Assembly (NCBI GenBank): GCA_964464825.1 | Contig: CAYXKL010000023.1 | Span: 1 to 30,568 of the forward strand | Length of the DNA: 30,568 nucleotides | Source: DYJK01 sp964464825 | GTDB taxonomy: Bacteria > Bacteroidota > Ignavibacteria > Ignavibacteriales > Melioribacteraceae | Direction: 5' to 3' | In this document: positions 1 to 8,079 of the stretch, one piece after another | How positions within the stretch are numbered: position 1 is the first letter of the stretch | How the letters are laid out: each line of letters opens with the position of its first letter | Made by a program: the position numbers and the translations under genes | Notes under the pieces: generated by a model | The model's database searches: none | What the model was told of the DNA's origin: nothing | What the model saw: the letters and a program-made list of their open reading frames with translations, nothing else

Positions 1-1
1 T

Positions 2-1030
2 CCTAGAACTATAAAGAATTATGAAATGGCTGTTTCTAAATTAATTACTGCAGCTAAGGATAAATACATTGATCAGTATGATAGAGAGGATTACAAAAAA
101 TTATTGTATCTGTTTGAATATAAGTGCCCTCATTGTAATACTATCCTTCTTAAAAACACTAACACATGCAATAAGTGTAACAAAAAACTTGTTAATGGAC
201 CGGATGGAGTAAATCAAAATTCAAGATCGATATATACCCGTACATTACGTTCATTATGGAATTTCTTTATTGAGCATGATTTATCATCAGAAAATATTAT
301 AGAAGTAATCCAAGGTGAACATTCTGAAGCAGATCCTATTCCAACTGAAGAAATGTTTAAGATAATTCAATACTTTAAAGCAGACAAAGAATATCCCCAT
401 CACTATCATATAATTTATTTTATGCTCTTAACCGGGTGCCGCCCTAGTTCTGCAGTGGTACAAGTCAAAGAAGATATCGATTTGAAAGACGGGATTATCA
501 AAATTAAAAACGTCAAAGCTGGCCGGAGAAAGAAAAAAGAATATTATCTATTCCCTATTCACAAAGAACTACATAAACTTCTTTTGGATATGGGTATTCA
601 AAAAGGATCTACAGGAAGATTGTTTCCGCAATTCAATCCATCCGAATTAAGCTATACAAAGAGTTTAGGATTTTGGGTCCGGGCAATGCACACATTAAAA
701 CTTGCAAATGTTATAACCCGGGAATATACTCTTAAACAAATACGATCAACGTTTATTTCTTACCTTATCAATGTTTTGAAGATGGATATTTTTACTGTCC
801 AGAAATTAGCAGACCATTCAGACACAAAGATTACAGATAAACATTACATAAAATTCAATCTAAAAAATGTACGTGATCACTTGGATGAAATGACACTTGA
901 TTCATTCATCCCAGAAGAAGATGAAAAAGATATTGATCGAGTGAATCTTGCTTTAATGATGAAAAAAGGTGCTAGCAACAATAAGACTGTTAGAAAAACT
1001 ATAGAGAATAAACTCAAGAAAAATAAATAG
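2..1030 (+). CDS. Tyrosine recombinase/integrase with inserted zinc ribbon (5' end outside window)
   Basis: Site-specific recombinase of the phage integrase family. The first ATG in the window is at 26, but the frame is open to the edge and the upstream residues (PRTIKNYE) match the usual start of the SAM-like core-binding domain, so the true start lies left of the window. Numbering from the ATG at 26, the catalytic set is visible: R139 in TGCRP, a probable beta-hairpin lysine near 164-169, K237xxR240 (Lys where the family usually has His), H264 in LADHS and nucleophile Y274 in DKHY. A CxxC-x10-CxxC zinc ribbon (C34, C37, C48, C51) interrupts the core-binding domain between its helices. A charged tail follows Y274. 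The gene ends 95 bases from the 3' end of a tRNA-Lys, the classic setting of an island integrase. Family assignment is firm; its target site is inferred. Confidence 0.9.
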   Translation, partial: PRTIKNYEMAVSKLITAAKDKYIDQYDREDYKKLLYLFEYKCPHCNTILLKNTNTCNKCNKKLVNGPDGVNQNSRSIYTRTLRSLWNFFIEHDLSSENIIEVIQGEHSEADPIPTEEMFKIIQYFKADKEYPHHYHIIYFMLLTGCRPSSAVVQVKEDIDLKDGIIKIKNVKAGRRKKKEYYLFPIHKELHKLLLDMGIQKGSTGRLFPQFNPSELSYTKSLGFWVRAMHTLKLANVITREYTLKQIRSTFISYLINVLKMDIFTVQKLADHSDTKITDKHYIKFNLKNVRDHLDEMTLDSFIPEEDEKDIDRVNLALMMKKGASNNKTVRKTIENKLKKNK

Positions 1031-1051
1031 TGTGTTATAAAGTGTGTTATA
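1029..1051. repeat. Tandem 11-bp direct repeat after the integrase
   Basis: Two perfect copies of AGTGTGTTATA lie at 1029-1039 and 1041-1051, separated by one base. The first copy begins inside the integrase stop codon. Short direct repeats close to an integrase and its att site can be arm-type or excisionase binding sites; that role is inference only. Confidence 0.5.
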
Positions 1052-1080
1052 CTTTCCAAAATGTAATTTTCATTTAAAAT

Positions 1081-1116
1081 AAAAAATCCTCGTAACAAGT
1101 TTATTTACAAGGATTT
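1081..1116 (-). terminator. Intrinsic terminator after tRNA-Lys
   Basis: Arms 1084-1095 and 1105-1116 form a 12-bp stem with one G-U wobble and a 9-base loop. On the minus strand the stem is followed by a T-rich tract (complement of the A-run 1071-1086). It begins 8 bases past the tRNA 3' end, so it fits termination of the tRNA transcript. It may also serve weakly for the integrase on the plus strand. Confidence 0.7.
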
Positions 1117-1124
1117 AAGATTTG

Positions 1125-1196
1125 TGAGCGCGGGTGGGATCGAACCACCGACCCTATGCTTAAAAGGCATATGCTCTACCCCTGAGCTACGCGCCC
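1125..1196 (-). tRNA. tRNA-Lys (anticodon TTT)
   Basis: A complete cloverleaf reads on the minus strand. The 7-bp acceptor stem pairs GGGCGCG (1190-1196) with CGCGCTC (1126-1132), with one G-T pair. The anticodon loop is CTTTTAA, giving anticodon TTT (1162-1164). The T arm is GGTGG-TTCGATC-CCACC. Position 1125 supplies the discriminator A. The 3' CCA is not encoded, because the next bases read CAA. The 3' end faces the integrase gene, so the tRNA 3' half is a plausible attachment site. Confidence 0.95.
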
Positions 1197-1385
1197 TCCG
1201 TTAAAAATTTGAGCAGTAAATATAAATCTTAAGGTATTAAATTCCAAACTGATTGAAATCAGGTTTTTATTAATAAATCAAGCTCGTATAACTATATCGC
1301 TTTATATAAAAAGTTAGTAAATGAATAAATGGTTTTATCAACATTTTTTTTTATATTGTTTTTAACTCAATAATGAAAATTATCT

Positions 1386-2729
1386 ATGAAAGAAAATAAA
1401 ATACTTATTGCCGATGATGACGAAACTTTATGTTATTTATTGAAAGAAGAACTTGTAAACGAAGGTTACAACGTTGATACTGTATATGATGGCAAAGATG
1501 CTATTGATAATATCAAAAAACGACCCTACGATATTCTACTTCTTGATTTGGAAATGAAAGAAGTACATGGAGAAAAAGTATTAAGTTTTGTTAAAGACAA
1601 TCACCCAGCTACTCAAGTTATTGTATTAACCGCGAAATCAGATGTAAGAACAGCAATAGACTGCATTAAACGCGGTGCATATGATTTTATTACAAAACCA
1701 TATGAATTCGGACAACTATGCGTTACTATTGAACGGGCAATAGAACATAAAAATCTGATTCTTACTAATAAAATTTTATCTTCAAAAATTGATCAGACTG
1801 CAGCTCTTACAATTATTGGTGAAAGTGATTGTATTAAAGATATAATTAAACTTGCAGAACGTGCAGCTAAATCTGAATCGAATATATTACTAGAAGGAGA
1901 AACCGGAACCGGTAAAGAAATTTTTGCTGAATTTATTCATAAAAATTCTGATAGGGCAGACAAACCTTTCGTAGCTATTAATTGTGCATCACTTCCTGAC
2001 CAATTAATAGAGAGTGAACTTTTTGGATATGAAAAAGGTGCTTTTACAGATGCGAAAACATCCAAACTAGGATTAGTAGAGATTGCAAACGGTGGAACAT
2101 TATTTTTAGATGAGATTGGTGAATTGAGTTTAACACTGCAGCCAAAACTCTTACGCTTTCTTGAAAATGGTGAATTTAGAAGAGTGGGCGGAGTTAATAA
2201 TTTAACTTCTTCTGTAAGAGTTATTGGTGCTACCAACAAAAATTTGATGGAAGAAGCAGAGAAGAAAAATTTCAGACGTGATCTTTTATTCAGATTAAAT
2301 GTAATTACTTTAACAGTACCTCCGTTAAGAGAAAGACAAGGTGATGTAATTTTATTGTCTGAATATTTTTTACAAAAAAAATCTCCCGTACGTTCTGTGA
2401 AAAAATTAACCGAAGAAGCTAAAAAGGAATTGATGCGGTATAACTTTCCCGGTAATGTAAGAGAATTAGAACATATGATAGAAAGAGCAATAATTTTTTC
2501 GGACGGAGAATTAATTCATATTAAAGATTTAAATATTCCTAAAGAAGATTTCGATTTTTCCAATTACATTTCAAATAACGGAACTCTGCTTACATTAGAT
2601 GAAGTTGAAATGATGCATATAAAACGTGCATTGGACCATAACAACTGGAACCGTGAAAACACAGCACGTGCTCTTGGTATTAGCCAAAAAACACTCTATT
2701 CGAAAATTTTAAAGTATAAGCTAAAATAG
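1386..2729 (+). CDS. NtrC-family sigma54-dependent response regulator
   Basis: Cytoplasmic transcription activator of 447 residues with the standard three-part build. The receiver domain (about 4-120) has acidic residues D10-D12, phospho-acceptor D54, T82 and K104. The sigma54-interaction AAA+ domain (about 143-375) has Walker A GETGTGKE at 171-178, a GAFTDA loop at 218-223 and Walker B LDEI at 241-244. The GAFTDA form differs from textbook GAFTGA by one residue and occurs in active family members. A Fis-type helix-turn-helix closes the protein (about 405-446). It should open sigma54 promoters when phosphorylated. Its stop codon directly abuts the ATG of the following kinase, so the two are probably a cognate pair. 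No clear ribosome binding site precedes the ATG. Confidence 0.93.
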   Translation: MKENKILIADDDETLCYLLKEELVNEGYNVDTVYDGKDAIDNIKKRPYDILLLDLEMKEVHGEKVLSFVKDNHPATQVIVLTAKSDVRTAIDCIKRGAYDFITKPYEFGQLCVTIERAIEHKNLILTNKILSSKIDQTAALTIIGESDCIKDIIKLAERAAKSESNILLEGETGTGKEIFAEFIHKNSDRADKPFVAINCASLPDQLIESELFGYEKGAFTDAKTSKLGLVEIANGGTLFLDEIGELSLTLQPKLLRFLENGEFRRVGGVNNLTSSVRVIGATNKNLMEEAEKKNFRRDLLFRLNVITLTVPPLRERQGDVILLSEYFLQKKSPVRSVKKLTEEAKKELMRYNFPGNVRELEHMIERAIIFSDGELIHIKDLNIPKEDFDFSNYISNNGTLLTLDEVEMMHIKRALDHNNWNRENTARALGISQKTLYSKILKYKLK

Positions 2730-3821
2730 ATGCAATCAAAAGATTATCCCTCATTCAATCACATCGCTCATGATTTAAATAATATTCTTACAAGAATACT
2801 TAACAGTGTTGAACTACTTAAAATTAAAGTTACTAATTACAATGATGTTAGTTCCCTTTTAAGCAGTATAGAGAATGGGACTTATATGGCTGCTGAAATT
2901 ATTGAAGATGTGATTTCGGAAACCACTCAAAAACAAATAAGAAAAAAAAGAATAAATGTTAATTCACTATTAACCGATTTAATTAATACTATTAAAGTTC
3001 AATTAAAGGATAAGATTATATTTAACCTGAAATTAGAAGATAATATTGGATTTGTAGAAGCAAGGTATTCAGATATTTACCGAATATTTATGAATCTTAT
3101 TGCAAATGCTGCAGAAGCAATAAGTGAAAAAGGCGTTATTACTATTACTACATCTAAAACCGGAACATCGAGCAAAAAGTTAAATGATCCAAAACTTTTT
3201 GAAAGCGAATCTTTTGTTCAAATAAAAGTTATAGATAATGGAAGTGGCATTGATCAAAAAATAATGCCCTTTATTTTCGACGATAATTTCTCTACAAAGA
3301 ATCGTAAAAGAAATTCAGGATTCGGTCTTTCTATAGTAAAAAAACTTGTAGAAGAATGGTCAGGTTCCATAAAAGTTTCTTCAGAAAAAGGGAAAGGAAC
3401 AGAGTTTATAATTACTTTACCGATGGTTTTTCATGACATGACATCAAAATCATCACAACAAAAAAATATTCTTATAGCGGAAGATGAAAATATATTACGG
3501 CAACTCTTAACCGAATTATTAGAATCATATAATTATTCAGTGGTATCATTTGCTAACGGAGAAGATGTTTTAAAATATATCACCAATAATCCATTACCCG
3601 ATCTTTGTATTATAGACCAAATGATGCCCGATATTGACGGCTTGGCATGCATCAAAAAAATTAAAGAAACAGATAGTAGAATTCCAATAATATTAGCAAC
3701 CGGTTCTACAGACGAAGAATATCATAATAAAACTATTCTTTCAATTGTAAACAAAGTATTAACAAAACCTTATAATTTTGAAGATATGCTATTGGTCGTA
3801 AGAAACTTAATTAAAGATTAG
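2730..3821 (+). CDS. Soluble hybrid sensor histidine kinase with C-terminal receiver
   Basis: A 363-residue protein with no membrane segment and no separate sensor domain. It starts almost directly with the phosphoacceptor helix (H14 in HDLNN). It continues with an ATPase domain: N box around N122-N126, G1 box DNGSGI at 169-174 and G2 box GFGLS at 197-201. A receiver domain follows (about 245-362) with D296 as acceptor and K346 as the conserved lysine. The ATG follows the stop of the sigma54 activator without a gap, which suggests translational coupling and that this kinase feeds that regulator. The input signal is unknown; the short N-terminus implies a partner protein or an internal cue. 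Its 3' end overlaps the convergent downstream gene by 4 bases. Confidence 0.9.
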   Translation: MQSKDYPSFNHIAHDLNNILTRILNSVELLKIKVTNYNDVSSLLSSIENGTYMAAEIIEDVISETTQKQIRKKRINVNSLLTDLINTIKVQLKDKIIFNLKLEDNIGFVEARYSDIYRIFMNLIANAAEAISEKGVITITTSKTGTSSKKLNDPKLFESESFVQIKVIDNGSGIDQKIMPFIFDDNFSTKNRKRNSGFGLSIVKKLVEEWSGSIKVSSEKGKGTEFIITLPMVFHDMTSKSSQQKNILIAEDENILRQLLTELLESYNYSVVSFANGEDVLKYITNNPLPDLCIIDQMMPDIDGLACIKKIKETDSRIPIILATGSTDEEYHNKTILSIVNKVLTKPYNFEDMLLVVRNLIKD

Positions 3822-4486
3822 TCAGAATTTGAGTTGAGATCGATGATATTTAGATCATTGACATAAGGAGTAATAACTGGCTTTTTAATAGAACCGAGTT
3901 TATCTAAAACCGAAACTATATCATGAGCTGCATTTTCAATAAATTCAATTCTTTTTTCGATTGCTTCTTTGGAATAATTTCCCTTTGAAAGTTCTCTCCT
4001 AATTGCCGCTGTTGAAAGATTTATCAAAGTTAACGGCTGTTTAATTTCATGATTTGCTGTTACTACAGTAGCTGCATAAGTGCGAATTTTTTCATATTCT
4101 AATAATAATTTATTCGTTTCACTAAAACGGAGTGCGGAATTAATCCTTGCTATCAATTCAATTTTGTTAAACGGTTTTTTAATATAATCGAATGCGCCAG
4201 AATTTAAGCCTTGTTTAATATTATCTGCCTCTGTAAGAGCGGTTAATAAAATAATAGGGATAAGTTTTGTTTCAGCTTTTGTAGATAGTACTTTGCACAC
4301 ATCGTATCCCGATACATCTGGCATCATTACATCAAGTAAAATTAAATCTGGTTTTTCGTCAACAGCCTTTTGAATTCCCATATTTCCATCATAAGCTTTT
4401 ATTACTTCAAATCCTTCATGTTCAAGTCGGTCTTGAAGTAAATAAACATTATCTGGATAATCATCTATTACTAATATTTTTTTCAT
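3818..4486 (-). CDS. Response regulator receiver fused to a kinase-less DHp-like domain
   Basis: A 222-residue protein. Residues 1-120 are a canonical receiver (D8/D9, acceptor D52, T82, K104). After a helical linker, residues 138-200 look like a histidine-kinase dimerisation/phosphotransfer helix pair with the motif NHEIKQPL (H146) where kinases have SHELRTPL. The protein then ends about 25 residues later, with no ATPase domain and no DNA-binding or enzymatic output domain. The ATG overlaps the stop of the upstream hybrid kinase by 4 bases, so the two are translationally coupled. It could dimerise, relay phosphate between His and Asp, or bind the kinase as a decoy. The receiver call is firm; the DHp assignment rests on the H-box and the helical pattern. 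Confidence 0.85.
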   Translation of the reverse strand: MKKILVIDDYPDNVYLLQDRLEHEGFEVIKAYDGNMGIQKAVDEKPDLILLDVMMPDVSGYDVCKVLSTKAETKLIPIILLTALTEADNIKQGLNSGAFDYIKKPFNKIELIARINSALRFSETNKLLLEYEKIRTYAATVVTANHEIKQPLTLINLSTAAIRRELSKGNYSKEAIEKRIEFIENAAHDIVSVLDKLGSIKKPVITPYVNDLNIIDLNSNSD

Positions 4487-7400
4487 GATTTACTGTTAAC
4501 CTTTATGAAGGATTTAATTTTAGAATTCAATAAAGAAAAATTGATCGGTTTTGTAACAAGATCATCAAAACCATTTTTTTCTATTACATGTTTATTATCC
4601 AGCATAGCATAAGCAGTAAGAGCAATAACCGGTAATTCAGAATATTTCGGATTACTTCTTATACGTTTAATAGTTTCAAAACCATCCATTTGAGGCATCA
4701 TAATGTCCAGTAAAATCAAATCCGGTGTAAGATGATTCAACATTAATAAGCACTCCATCCCATTATGACCAAACATTACTTCGTATTTATTTTCTTTTAA
4801 ATATTCTCCAATTGTAAAAAGCGAGTCACTATCATCATCAACAATTAATATTGTAGTTTTGTCAAAATCATTTTCTTTGACTGTCTCATCAATAATTGAT
4901 CTATCAGTTTCTTCTAATAAATTATCCTTTTGTCTGGGAATATTATTACCGAGTTTCAATCTATCTTTTAGACCTTTTAACAAATCGAGTGGATGGTATT
5001 TATATTTTAATGCTATTTTAGTTATATCTTTTATAATTTCATTGTCATATTTATCATCTGCTTCGTTATATCCGCAAATAATAATGCCAACATTTTTGTT
5101 CACTTTTTTCTGCTCAATTATACTACATAATTCTAAAAATTTATTACGATTTGATTTTATATTTATCAATAAAAGAGTGTAATGATTTTTTGATAATTGT
5201 TTAATAAGCTCATTTTCATCATTTATAGATTCAACAGAAATTGTTCTACTTATATTATCTTTAATCTTTTTATACTCTTCTTTTTCAAAATTCATTAATA
5301 AGATATTAGAAAGTTTTTTCTCCGTAAAAGATTCATAATTACTGATGATGGAATTTAGATTACCATCATCGATTGGTAGTTCCGTATAATCATAAATGTT
5401 TGGCATCCATCCATATTTTTCTTCGGGTAATATTATTAACGAAATTATTGGTGCAACATTGGAATTTAGATCTCTTTTAATAGAAGAAATGACAGATAGA
5501 TATCCAGTAGAATGTATATTGTGGTTAATTATTACTGCACTGATGTTATTACTTTTTACAATATCGGAAATGCTATTATTCAATTTTGAAGTAACTATTT
5601 GAAAAGAATATGATTTTAAGTAATCAGCAATAAATTGATTTGAACTTTCATCATTACCAATTATTAGCGCAGTCTCTCGTATAATATCGTGTTTCGGTTC
5701 ATCATAATTCAAAAAAGAAGGTTCATCAATATCAATTACATCGAGAATAATATCATTTAATGAGAAATAAAATGTAGATCCATTTCCCGGTTTGCTTTCA
5801 ACTTTTATATTACCACCTAAAAGTTCAACGTATCTTTTACATATTGCTAAACCGAGCCCGGCACCACCGAACTTTCTATCCATACCGTCTTCAACTTGTT
5901 TAAACTCAGAAAATATCTTACGTGTATTTTCTTCAGAAATACCAATGCCGGTATCAGATACTCTAAAATCAAAACCATTTTCTTTATTCAATAACAAAGA
6001 AAGTTTTACTTCGCCAAATTCTGTGAATTTAACTGCGTTAACCAACAGATTTGTTAATATTTGCTCTAGTTTGTTTTTATCTGTATTGATTAAATAATTT
6101 TTATTCTGAGGAACATCCAAAGTAAACTTTAATTTTTTTTCTGAAGCTATATGATTAATATTAGGTGTTAATTCTTCAATAAAATCGTTCAGCAGAAAAC
6201 TTTCTTTTTTAATTTCAATTTTACCCGATTCGAATTTTGAGAACTCTAAAATATTAGTTATCAGGTTTAATAATTTTTTCCCGTTTCTAAAAACTATATT
6301 TAATCTTTCTTTCGATTTTAATTGAAGCATTTCATCTTTCAACATTAATTCTGTTAATCCTAAAATAGATATTAACGGGGTTCTCAACTCGTGTGACATA
6401 CTTGCGAGGAATTGCGATTTTACTTTCGTTAACTCTACAGCTTTAATTCTTTGATTTTCTAATTCTATCGCTTTTTCTTGTAATTGATTGTGAAGATTTT
6501 TCAATTCTTCATTTTGTTCAATGATTTGTTTATTCTGCTTCTGATAAACTTCGTTCAAAGTTCTTAATTCAAGTACAAGATTTTCTAACTGTTCTAGTGA
6601 AACTGCATTTGTTAATCCTACTGCAAGCTGTTCCTGAATACTTTCAATGTACTGCTTAGTATTAAGAACCGGAAGAGTTTCGGATGCTAATTCAAGAATA
6701 GCAATTGTTTCTTTATTATAAACAACCGGGAACACTAACAGATATTTTATTTTGATTGAAGCGAGACCAGTTTTAATTTCCGGATAGTTTTCCTTAAAAT
6801 AAAATTCAACAATTTCTTTTTTCTCAATTGCATTCGAGTAAAAATCGGAATCTTGAGTAGGTTTTATGAGATTTCTACTTACTCCGTATGATGATATTAA
6901 TCTTAGTTTTTTCTTTTCAACTAAATAGAGTGCCCCGAAAGTGAGCCCGGTTGATTTTATAATTTTAGTAAGAGCCGATTCTGATATCTCATGAATTGAC
7001 GGATTTTGATTAATCAATGTGATAAAGTCAGTGTAATCTTTTTCAGTTTTTTCCTTCTGCTTAAGTACTTCAAGCATATTATTGAATGCAACACCGAGCA
7101 TTCCTATTTCATCATTTGTGATAACAGTAACCCGATGATCAAAATTACCTTTACCGGCTGCTTCTGCGGCTTCACTTAATAGTGATATTTGCTTACGGAG
7201 TTTTGTTGTTGTTACAAAGACAAGAATTATTGTAAATGCTGCACCGGCTATCACAATTAAAATCATTACAGTACGCAGATCATTTTGAAAATCTACACTT
7301 TCTTTATAAGGATTAAATATCACAAAATTAATTTTGCCTCCCGGAGTAAGAAGCAAACGTGGTGTATAAAGTGAGGCAACAAAATCAACAGTTTCAAGCT

Positions 7401-8010
7401 GTTCGCTATAAATATCAAAGTTATTTTTATATCGTAAACCTCTTACCGCATTAATTACATTCAATAAATAAGTTTGAGTTTTATCTGCATTCGAAATTTC
7501 GACTGGGGAATCATTAATAACTAATGCTACTTCAGCTCTAATTTTTTGTGATATTTCATCCAGTAATTTTTGTGATATTAAAAATCCATAGTAAATCGTC
7601 TTACCATCTTTCAACTGTGAGTATGCAAGTATCGCTGCGGGATTGTCTTTAAAAAATTGCCTGAATATTTTCGATCTGATATTAATCGTTTTATCTGATT
7701 TAACTTTAAGTTCTAATGAATTTATTAACGAATCATTTACAACAGAAAAAATAAAATCAATGTTGGTGGAATCGATATTTATATTATTGATATTAGATAA
7801 TTGTGGTGCGAGAATATTAAAATCTTCTTCGGATTTTTCTAAAGTTTCTTGAAGTGCAAAAATAAAATCATTGGTTGAATTGAGAACTGATTGATTTTGA
7901 TATCTAGAAAATAATTTGCTGGCAAGTGAATAATAAATAAAAGTTGAAACTATAGAAATAACCAGAATAATTATTGAAGTAATAAATATAAGTCTTACGT
8001 TTAATTTCAT
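4483..8010 (-). CDS. Membrane-bound hybrid histidine kinase with HAMP, GAF and three receiver-like domains
   Basis: A 1175-residue sensor kinase. In order: membrane segment 7-29, extracytoplasmic sensor about 30-245, second membrane segment 246-268, HAMP about 268-322, GAF-like domain about 330-468, coiled coil about 475-530, phosphoacceptor domain with H540 in SHELRTPL, and ATPase domain (N654/N658, DTGIG 686-690, GLGLA 717-721). Three receiver-like units follow. The first two (about 778-893 and 901-1015) have Asn at the phospho-acceptor position (N829, N950) and lack the conserved lysine. The third (about 1052-1170) is intact, with D1102 and K1154. It lies 69 bases downstream of the secretin gene on the same strand and overlaps the following receiver-DHp gene. 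The signal is unknown; pilus regulation is a positional inference. Confidence 0.92.
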   Translation of the reverse strand: MKLNVRLIFITSIIILVISIVSTFIYYSLASKLFSRYQNQSVLNSTNDFIFALQETLEKSEEDFNILAPQLSNINNINIDSTNIDFIFSVVNDSLINSLELKVKSDKTINIRSKIFRQFFKDNPAAILAYSQLKDGKTIYYGFLISQKLLDEISQKIRAEVALVINDSPVEISNADKTQTYLLNVINAVRGLRYKNNFDIYSEQLETVDFVASLYTPRLLLTPGGKINFVIFNPYKESVDFQNDLRTVMILIVIAGAAFTIILVFVTTTKLRKQISLLSEAAEAAGKGNFDHRVTVITNDEIGMLGVAFNNMLEVLKQKEKTEKDYTDFITLINQNPSIHEISESALTKIIKSTGLTFGALYLVEKKKLRLISSYGVSRNLIKPTQDSDFYSNAIEKKEIVEFYFKENYPEIKTGLASIKIKYLLVFPVVYNKETIAILELASETLPVLNTKQYIESIQEQLAVGLTNAVSLEQLENLVLELRTLNEVYQKQNKQIIEQNEELKNLHNQLQEKAIELENQRIKAVELTKVKSQFLASMSHELRTPLISILGLTELMLKDEMLQLKSKERLNIVFRNGKKLLNLITNILEFSKFESGKIEIKKESFLLNDFIEELTPNINHIASEKKLKFTLDVPQNKNYLINTDKNKLEQILTNLLVNAVKFTEFGEVKLSLLLNKENGFDFRVSDTGIGISEENTRKIFSEFKQVEDGMDRKFGGAGLGLAICKRYVELLGGNIKVESKPGNGSTFYFSLNDIILDVIDIDEPSFLNYDEPKHDIIRETALIIGNDESSNQFIADYLKSYSFQIVTSKLNNSISDIVKSNNISAVIINHNIHSTGYLSVISSIKRDLNSNVAPIISLIILPEEKYGWMPNIYDYTELPIDDGNLNSIISNYESFTEKKLSNILLMNFEKEEYKKIKDNISRTISVESINDENELIKQLSKNHYTLLLINIKSNRNKFLELCSIIEQKKVNKNVGIIICGYNEADDKYDNEIIKDITKIALKYKYHPLDLLKGLKDRLKLGNNIPRQKDNLLEETDRSIIDETVKENDFDKTTILIVDDDSDSLFTIGEYLKENKYEVMFGHNGMECLLMLNHLTPDLILLDIMMPQMDGFETIKRIRSNPKYSELPVIALTAYAMLDNKHVIEKNGFDDLVTKPINFSLLNSKIKSFIKVNSKS

Positions 8011-8079
8011 GATATGATATTAACATTTTTATCTAGCTAAATATTTCGAAAAACAGAATAGTTACAGAAAAATTTCAAA

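Noticed and set aside
877..1098. Minus-strand frame of 73 codons with a hydrophobic centre
   Set aside because: It lies antisense to the integrase 3' end and runs through the tRNA terminator hairpin. The hydrophobic look is the complement of a lysine-rich coding region.
2033..2054. GAFTDA instead of GAFTGA in the sigma54 activator as a possible loss of function
   Set aside because: GAFTDA occurs in otherwise normal family members, and all other motifs are intact.
4859..6097. Plus-strand frames within the large hybrid kinase
   Set aside because: They are antisense shadows of a gene with clear domains; the AT-rich minus-strand coding region produces open complements.
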